In this document: in pieces, positions 21,872-28,008 of the stretch | Numbering within the stretch: position 1 is the first letter of the stretch | Layout: each line of letters begins with the position of its first letter | DNA from: Conidiobolus incongruus B7586 | Lineage: Eukaryota > Entomophthoromycota > Entomophthoromycetes > Entomophthorales > Conidiobolaceae | Reading direction: 5' to 3' | Assembly (NCBI GenBank): GCA_000697335.1 | Contig: JNEM01011308.1 | Coordinates: forward strand, 1 to 28,008 | Length of the DNA stretch: 28,008 nucleotides | The notes under the pieces: model-generated | Databases searched by the model: none | What the model was told of the DNA's origin: nothing | What the model saw: only the letters and a program-made list of their open reading frames with translations | Made by a program: the position numbers and the translations under genes

Positions 21872-22510
21872 ATATTCAGCTACCATTTAAAATATTTTAT
21901 ATTAATAAATCATTTGATTAATTTCTCAATTTTATCATTTAAACATTTATTGTTTAATTTCCTTACTCATTTCCTTATTTTTTAATTATTTTTATTTAAT
22001 TTATTTTAGTCAATATATACTCCTGAATATATATTATTTTCATACCTTCTATTTAAATATTTTGGTAGATATTTATAATCTTTTTATTTATCATTCTTCT
22101 ATATATATATATTTCTATTAATTATTTTCATTTTTGTTTTTACATTAAAAAATATAATTCATTCAAAGTATTAATATATACTTGACTACTAATCAAATAT
22201 TGGATATTAAATTCACCAACTCTATAAACAAATCAAAAACTATATTATTTTTAATAAAAATAAATAATTGAATGAATAGATAGATGTAATATAAAGAAAT
22301 GATAACCAATGCTCAATCAACTCAGAAATCGTAGTACATTAAAGTAATCAATTAGATAAGGGGAAAAATTGAAATTAACATAAAATTAGAATATATAAAG
22401 TACAGATACTATTATATGGATCACATCATAATGAAAAATCAAATTAAAAGATTGGATCAATGCAGAATAGATTTCTATATATATTAATTGTATATTTAAA
22501 TAAAAACTTT
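21872..22510. other. A+T-rich spacer between tRNA-Leu and uL1m
   Basis: No gene. It should contain the upstream region of the tRNA gene and the 3' untranslated region of uL1m, both on the minus strand. Frames crossing the tRNA here are fortuitous. Confidence 0.6.
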
Positions 22511-23507
22511 TTAATCTTCTTCTTCAACGACAAAACGAGGGACTAAATCTTGTAAGAGGATGGCTGGGGTTTGAGTAGCTTTGAGGTAGGCTTTTTGGAC
22601 GAATTGCTCTTTCGTAGAAGGTTGTCCGATTTCGTGGATGGTTTTGACAATAGCCAAAGCATTGTCAACAAGTTCTTGCTCGGTGAATGTGACTTTGCCG
22701 ATGGGACACTTGACAACGCCGAAGGCATCAGATTTGAAATCGAATTGGGCATTCGTGTCGGCGATGGCCTTAGCGACATCGTCTGTGACATTACCCTTCT
22801 TGACAGTAGGCATAAGACCCATGGGACCTAAAACACGGGCGATTTTGGCTACATGTTTTAACATGGCCGTAGTTGTGATGACACGGTCAAATTCCATAGA
22901 TACACCATCTTGAATCTATTGAAAAATATGATTAATGAAGAATTCATTATAGAAATCATATTAATAATCAAAACTTACCTGAAGAACCAATTCGGGACCA
23001 CCGACGATATGAGCGCCAGCAGCTTTAGCAGCTTCAGCTTGTTTACCCTAAATTATTCATTTAGTAAACCAAAACCGACAGCGTAATGAAATTAATTACT
23101 TCAGCAAACACCAATAATTTAGTCTCCTGAGCGATAGGTTTAGGCAATAGAGTAGAACCAATCAAAATACGGTTGAAATTTTGTCTATTGAATTGTACAA
23201 TTAACTCCACACCTGACCATTCTTTACCAACCGTAACAGCCTATAAAAAAATTTAATATTAAAAATAGGGTAATGTTTTTAATAATTACTTTTAACATTC
23301 TAGCTGCAGTTTCGATATCAATAGCGAATTGTGCTTCCTTATTAACGAAAGGTTTAGGTCCCGATTTTTTAGTTGATGCCGATCTAATTAAATTATACTA
23401 AATACACCCATTAGCATATATCATAATCTATATAATTAATCAATTACACTAAAAGTTCTCCTTGTTGAAGAAGTTAAAGAGTTGATGAGATTAGTTTTTA
23501 AAAACAT
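22511..23507 (-). CDS. MRPL1: Mitochondrial ribosomal protein uL1m
   Basis: Large-subunit protein of the mitochondrial ribosome, part of the L1 stalk that handles exiting tRNA. Five exons by hand (minus strand): 23507-23448, 23397-23290, 23240-23100, 23047-22979, 22915-22511, all phase-0 junctions, 260 aa. Introns are 50, 49, 52 and 63 nt, GT...TAG; the first has a good branch-type site (TGCTAAT). Residues 1-25 form a basic presequence without acidic residues (MFLKTNLINSLTSSTRRTFS). The L1 fold follows: ELIVQFNRQNFN, RILIGSTLLPK, KLLVFAE, GAHIVGGPELV, FDRVITTTAML, and the L1 signature LGPMGLMPTVKKGNVTDDV near residue 155. The C-terminus is acidic (FVVEEED). Bacterial-type wording (LGPMGLMP, TDDVAKAI) and the presequence exclude the cytosolic L10a. 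It is divergent from the WD40 gene, with 509 bp between start codons. Confidence 0.95.
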
Positions 23508-24016
23508 CTTGAATTATTATTTCTCAAATTTAATGTAATACAAGTTGAAAAAGGTGATCAATGTATATCTATAATTAATTTTTTCTTAATTATTATTTTG
23601 TTTTCATTGATTATTCTATTAATTCATATAGGGAATTATTATTTTATATCAAATTCTAACTTGCATGAAATTATGGGATTCTATTTTGAATGTTATTTTT
23701 ATAATTTTAATAACTTTAGTATTTTTGCTAAATATAAATTAAATGGATCAATCAATTATATAATCAATTGTATTAAAAAAATTATAGAATCCATAAAATA
23801 TCAACGTTGAATAAAGTTCAAAAACGTCTTTATTAATTTCTTATTCTATTTCAATAATTTTACAATAATATTTGAATTTAGGGGTTCATACTTTATTTTG
23901 GAATTTATTTAACCCATAAAAATTCCAAAAGATTGTAAACTAAAATAAATTCTTCCTGAATCGGACTATGATCAAACAAAAATATCAATTAAATAATACT
24001 AATCCATAAATAATTA
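23508..24016. promoter_or_regulatory. Divergent intergenic region between uL1m and the WD40 gene
   Basis: 509 bp between two divergent start codons, so it must hold promoters for both genes. I see no clear shared motif beyond A/T-rich tracts. A 70-codon plus-strand frame at 23,598-23,810 is almost all A/T codons (Ile, Asn, Phe, Tyr, Lys) and I treat it as fortuitous. Confidence 0.55.
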
Positions 24017-25787
24017 ATGAATACTGACATTTACCTCAAATCCACGGGTCTCAACCCCGAAAACTCGGACAGTGAATGTATTGAGCGCTTCTTAAAAGAG
24101 AATAAGCTGTTAAAGGACAAAGTAAACCAACTTGAGCAGGAGAATATCAAGCTTAAGAAGAGTTTATTCGAGTTAGCTATCCAAAGAAATTCTAACAACA
24201 ATAATACTATCTCAGGAACGGGGTTGAATGTGAGTAATTTCCAATTTGGTTCTAATTTGAGTTTAGACCAATTTTTTCAAGGTAAATACTCTATTCCAAC
24301 CCTAAGCTTATCAACTGAATATTATTTAGCTTCTCAATCTTTCAACACGTCCAATAATTTTAATACTAACAACAATCAAAATTCAACTAATTTGGATTTT
24401 AAAAATATTAACTTTAAGAGTAATTATCAAAATTTGAATAAAAAATTTAAATTGAAACAGAATATAAAAGTAATATAACTCAGATTTATACAATATTATT
24501 TACTAATAATTCATTAAGGCTCATACGGGTGCTATCTACAGTGTGAACTACTCATATAAAAATAACTTATTAGCTACTGGTGGTCTTGACAAAGCCGTTA
24601 AAGTATGGACACTGAGTCACGATTCAAATCAATACGAATTGCTCTTCAGCCTAAAGGATCAAAACTCGTCAATATCTCATTTACATTTCAGCAGATATCA
24701 CAATTATCTGTGCAGTACAAGTTTAGATTATTTCGTGAATTTTTACGATTTGGAAATGGGACAACTGATATCGCAGTCCAAGTTAACTAATTGTGGACTT
24801 CCATTGTCTAGTACATTTCATTCAGAAGATGGTAACCGATGTTTTGTGGGGACTAGCAGGGGTGAAATTATTGAGAAGGATTTAAGAAGTTCAACACTCA
24901 TCCCAAGATTCAAGAGAGGTCCCTTTAAAGTCAACAGTTTGATCACAAGACCAGGATTTGAAGGTGTACTGTTTGGGAATGAATTGGGCAATTTGGAAAT
25001 ATTGGATTTTAGAATGAGTAAGTTAGATTATTAGTTAATATATCATATAGATTAATATAATATATAGATAAATCTATCGAATTGAATTTGAATAATGATA
25101 CATCATCACCCAATGGGTCGCAATTCACCATCAATGGAATGAATCACTATAGCAATTTTTCTGACAATCCCTTAGTCACACATTTGACTTCACCCGTCAA
25201 TGGTAACTTAACTTAAACCATACAAGCAACTTCAAACTAACTTCGTCTTTAGCTCCAGACAGTTCATTAATTGCTGTGAATTTCACCAACCACACCAATA
25301 TCATGTATGATTTGAATTATTGTGGCGACTATGAAAGTTTGGATACGAATGATTGGAATTTAAATATTGTTCAATCGTATTCAGGTTATGAAAATAGTTA
25401 TGCTAATATCAGATGTTCCATGCTTATTGACGATTCCGGTAATATTTGTTTTTACTATACTAGCATCAATATTAACAATTTTTTCTTCAGATTGTTGGTT
25501 TGTCACAGGCAGTTCCGATGGTATTATCTATCTCAACTGCAGTAAAATTGATAAGGTAAATCTACTCAAATTCCATACAATTCAACATAACTAATTATTT
25601 ATAGATGGCATCCCCTTCGTTAAATGGCCACGGCACCAACGAAATTCTCATTCAAGAGCAACTCAACCAAAACCTAACGAGAATTTACGATGTTCAATTC
25701 AAACCCAACGGCTCGTCCAACAGTCCCCAAGGCATCGAATTCGCTTCTGCAGGCTGCGACGGTCATTTGAGAATTTGGAATTTGTAA
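24017..25787 (+). CDS. Coiled-coil plus seven-repeat WD40 protein
   Basis: Six exons by hand: 24017-24469, 24519-25017, 25068-25202, 25253-25438, 25491-25555, 25605-25787, giving 506 aa; introns are 49-52 nt. Residues about 22-55 form a heptad-patterned coiled coil (FLKENKLLKDKVNQLEQENI). Residues 56-150 are Asn/Ser-rich and low in complexity. From residue 152 a beta propeller follows, with about seven WD-like blades: HTGAIYSVNYS...GGLDKAVKVWTL, SLDYFVNFYDL, TSRGEIIEKDLR, GNELGNLEILDFR, a degenerate blade across exons 3-4, VTGSSDGIIYLN, and RIYDVQFKP...GCDGHLRIWNL. It is a scaffold protein; the partner is not shown. Coiled coil plus WD40 occurs in Atg16-like, Mdv1/Caf4, Prp19 and Tup1 proteins. 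There is no U-box, so not Prp19, and I do not recognise a diagnostic motif for the others. It is convergent with GatC. Confidence 0.87.
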
Positions 25788-25794
25788 AAAATTT

Positions 25795-25800
25795 AATAAA
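25795..25800 (+). terminator. Candidate polyadenylation signal of the WD40 gene
   Basis: AATAAA starting 8 bp past the stop codon. With only 70 bp between the two convergent stop codons, the 3' untranslated regions of this gene and GatC must be very short or overlap. Confidence 0.4.
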
Positions 25801-25840
25801 TTATTGGATATTAATATGTAATATAATTAAATATTTAAAA

Positions 25841-25846
25841 TTTATT
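25841..25846 (-). terminator. Candidate polyadenylation signal of GatC
   Basis: AATAAA on the minus strand, 12 bp past the GatC stop codon, inside the same 70-bp convergent spacer. Confidence 0.4.
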
Positions 25847-25857
25847 TTTTTAAAAAA

Positions 25858-26369
25858 TTATACAGATTTGGTAATAAAATAATTCTCTCTCCTAATTGGC
25901 GCCCTCTCCAAAGCCCAATCCCCATCCCTGTTCACATTCGAAGCATCATCGTCAATTTTGTCTAAATCTAAAGTCTCAACAACCTCCAATCTGCTTAAAG
26001 GTTCAACATCCTTCAAATCCAATTCTTTTACATGGTTCACGAGTTTGATCAATTCTTCGCATCCCTCCAGCATTTTCTGCTGGCCTTCAGTGGAATTGGG
26101 ATATTTGAGATGAGATAACTGGTACCATTTTTGAAGTTGGTTCAAAGTCAATTTGTCTCTAGCATCTAAAGGTTCGTCCAATTTTAAATCTTTTATCGAC
26201 CATGATCCAACTGAAGGCTATTGAAAATAATTAGTCAATGAATATATTTTGAAATTATTAATATAAATATTACTAATTTATAACCCAAATTAAAAGATTT
26301 TTGGTGAAATTGTTTAATCAATTTTAAATTTATAAAATTTTTGAATTTGTAAAATTTCAGTAATATCAT
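25858..26369 (-). CDS. GATC: Mitochondrial glutamyl-tRNA(Gln) amidotransferase subunit C
   Basis: Small subunit of the GatCAB/GatFAB complex, which converts Glu-tRNA(Gln) to Gln-tRNA(Gln) in mitochondria; subunit C wraps around and stabilises A and B. Two exons by hand (minus strand): 26369-26274 and 26217-25858, joined in phase 0, with a 56-nt GT...TAG intron; 151 aa. Exon 1 (32 codons, MILLKFYKFKNFINLKLIKQ) is Lys-rich with no acidic residue, a typical mitochondrial presequence, which supports this start. Exon 2 starts PSVGSWSIKDLKL, like the TWSVxxLL start of fungal GatC. It continues with a helical core (LNQLQKWYQLSHLKYP, ELIKLVNHVKELD), the VEPL motif and the C-terminal RENYFITKS, matching the family ending AP-RENYF-VPK. 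Without exon 1 the product would lack the presequence. Confidence 0.9.
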
Positions 26370-26812
26370 TTTTGTCAATTATTTATAAATTTTATTATTA
26401 TTAATGATTTCTAAGAATTGTTGAATTTATAACCTGAACCGAGGTATAAATATTATGGGATTGAATTAACTAAATTCCAATTATCATAACAAAAATATTG
26501 ATGGAAATACTGAATTGTATATATTTAATAAAAAAGTAGAATAAGCTTTTTAAAATGATTTAAGGATAAATAGAATCAAAAAACACTGTATTATTTTAAA
26601 TCATATAAATTCATTTAAAATGAGATTTTAGCAAAATTTATTAACAAAAATAATATATAATTGGAATATATATTGATTTAAACATAATCCCTTATTTTTG
26701 GTAAAATTGTTATCAAATGTCGAATATTATAGATATGTTAGGTTGCGTTGATAATGAATTTTGAGGGGAGAGAAGATTGTATTCACATTAGTATTTAAAT
26801 GGGGGATGGATT
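26370..26812. promoter_or_regulatory. Spacer holding the GatC promoter and kinase 3' region
   Basis: 443 bp between the kinase stop codon and the GatC start, both on the minus strand. It should contain the kinase 3' untranslated region on its right and the GatC promoter on its left. I see no diagnostic element. Confidence 0.5.
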
Positions 26813-28008
26813 TCAGAGATCTGAACCGTATCGGACATGCTGCTGGGGACCATCAATGGAATCTGGTTCGCTTGGAATAGGCGTGAGCGCATTGCGATTG
26901 GAGAAAGGTGAGTTGGCATTACTGTTGATTGTTGTCCACTTGTCGTTGTCGTCACCAGTTGAGAGTGACTCGTTCATAAAATCCACAAATCTTTGTGCGT
27001 ATACTTTGGGCTTGACAGCAGAAATAGCATACTAAAATTCATATAATTAATAAATGATCTTAAGTTGTTAAAGATAAACTTAAACTTACTCTATCATATT
27101 GCATACCCTTCCAGTAGTGTTCAACTTTTTTAGCATAGTTATAGGGTGTTAAAATATCAATAATACCCATATAATAAACAATATCGTTTGGCTGATCATT
27201 CTCATCGGAGCCTTTAATGCCTCCGTGATCTTTGTAGAAGATAGACTGTTCGGAAAACTGGGCCTCAGGAGGAGAATCCCAAGTGTCTGGAGCATCAATT
27301 GGGACGGGATCGGAATCAGCAAGTGTTTTCTTAAGTGCAATCACCTGACTCTTACGATCACCTGCCATACTCGCTTGAGCAAGTTTTTCAGCGTCGGGCT
27401 AAATAGAGTGGATAAATTAAAACTAATTCAAAGAATAATCTAAAAATTTAATCTACCTCAAAAGCAGTCATTCCACTGGCCCTTGGCTGAGTATTATCCT
27501 TAGCGTTAACATAGTGGATACCAACTAGTAAACTGTAGTCCATAATGTTCATTTTTTGCAAGAACTGTGCATCTTGATACAGCTGATCTGCGAAGATCTT
27601 CTTTTTCTCAGGTCCCAACTTGAATTTGCGGTCGCGATTTACCCAGTTAAGATCTTTCATGGGGATTGTATGATTCTCAAGTACTTTTTGTTCATCAACC
27701 ATACGACCAAGTGTAGAACCCTTCTTTGGAGTTAGTATTAGTTAAAAATTTTATATAATAAACCTTACCTTCAGGTCATAGGTTTCATGAATATCTCTGT
27801 CAGGAGGGAATAAATTGGCCATAACAACAAAGTGAATTTTCTTTTGATAGGGCAACTTAACACGATGTAAGCCATAAATTCTAGTTAACAGAGTGTTTGG
27901 ATTATTTTTAACATATTTGTAGTATTCAGGGAGGATCTTTCTCATAAATCGGTGTTCAACTGGGTGGACTGTTTTGATAATGAATCTGAAATCACGAGAA
28001 TAGTAGAA
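26813..28008 (-). CDS. MSS4: Phosphatidylinositol-4-phosphate 5-kinase, Mss4-like (5' end outside window)
   Basis: Makes PI(4,5)P2 from PI4P at the plasma membrane. The C-terminal 343 aa are present in four exons (minus strand): 28008-27769 (partial), 27720-27457, 27398-27090, 27031-26813. Introns are 48, 58 and 58 nt. Core motifs in order: [52 protein letters not shown] joined to [19 protein letters not shown] (catalytic MDYSLL), an insert of about 90 residues usual for fungal Mss4, then [20 protein letters not shown], which holds the IID metal-binding Asp and the KKxEH activation loop of type I enzymes, and [16 protein letters not shown] Ser/Asn-rich tail ends YGSDL. The first intron is best read with an AAG acceptor at 27,721; the nearer upstream AG would add an extra Lys to the invariant DLKGSTLGR. 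Confidence 0.95.

Noticed and set aside
21596-21985. Frames of 78 (-) and 65 (+) codons across the tRNA
   Set aside because: They exist only because the G+C-rich tRNA-Leu lacks stops; the rest is A/T-rich desert.
22543-22913. Several frames overlapping uL1m exon 5
   Set aside because: Antisense or off-frame shadows of a clearly conserved exon.
23598-23810. 70-codon plus-strand frame between uL1m and the WD40 gene
   Set aside because: Composed almost wholly of A/T-rich codons with no leader, motif or composition shift; it lies in the shared promoter region and fits chance.
26799-27035. 78-codon plus-strand frame
   Set aside because: Antisense shadow of the last kinase exon.
27721-27726. Nearest AG acceptor of the first visible kinase intron
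   Set aside because: It would insert an extra Lys into the invariant DLKGSTLGR motif; the AAG three bases further on gives the exact motif.
1-28008. CRISPR arrays, prokaryotic operons, secondary-metabolite cluster
   Set aside because: No regularly spaced direct repeats, no bacterial gene organisation and no biosynthetic enzymes seen; the genes are eukaryotic with introns.

Overview
This looks like a nuclear contig from a very A+T-rich fungus. The evidence is: genes packed with short GT-AG introns (47-63 nt, mostly ending TAG); an Mss4-type phosphatidylinositol-4-phosphate 5-kinase; a GatC with a fungal-looking amino end; a mitochondrial uL1 with a presequence; and dynactin p25. CTG falls at conserved leucines (for example the YDLK motif of the kinase), so the standard code is used and a CUG-serine yeast is unlikely. 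The presence of mitochondrial translation genes argues against the AT-rich anaerobic gut fungi. I cannot name the clade.

The window has two compartments. Positions 1 to about 20,600 are an extremely A+T-rich gene desert. It holds two dead mariner DNA transposons, (ATT)n and (AT)n microsatellites, one G+C-rich solo LTR (19,707-20,040), several unexplained G+C-richer islands, and four members of what appears to be one family of small secreted proteins (1,818-2,492; 11,020-11,318; 14,281-14,535; 19,205-19,540). The four share an MK-start signal peptide, a variable middle, and a hydrophobic C-terminal tail with two Pro-x-x-Gly modules set 21 or 17 residues apart. Three are open and have a TATAAA 66-80 bp upstream of the start codon. 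The fourth looks broken and lacks that TATA box.

Positions 20,675-28,008 are a compact housekeeping block: dynactin subunit 5 (-), tRNA-Leu(CAA) (-), mitochondrial ribosomal protein uL1m (-), a coiled-coil/WD40 protein (+), mitochondrial GatC (-), and the 3' part of an MSS4-like PIP 5-kinase (-, running off the right edge). I rebuilt exon structures by hand; every junction keeps frame and restores conserved family residues. uL1m and the WD40 gene are divergent over about 0.5 kb. The WD40 gene and GatC converge, with 70 bp between stop codons. Two of the five protein genes (uL1m, GatC) serve mitochondrial translation; the kinase and dynactin serve membrane signalling and transport.

The most interesting signal is the secreted twin-module family scattered in the repeat-rich compartment. 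This layout resembles the AT-rich, effector-bearing compartments known in some plant- and insect-associated fungi, but the function of the family is unknown.
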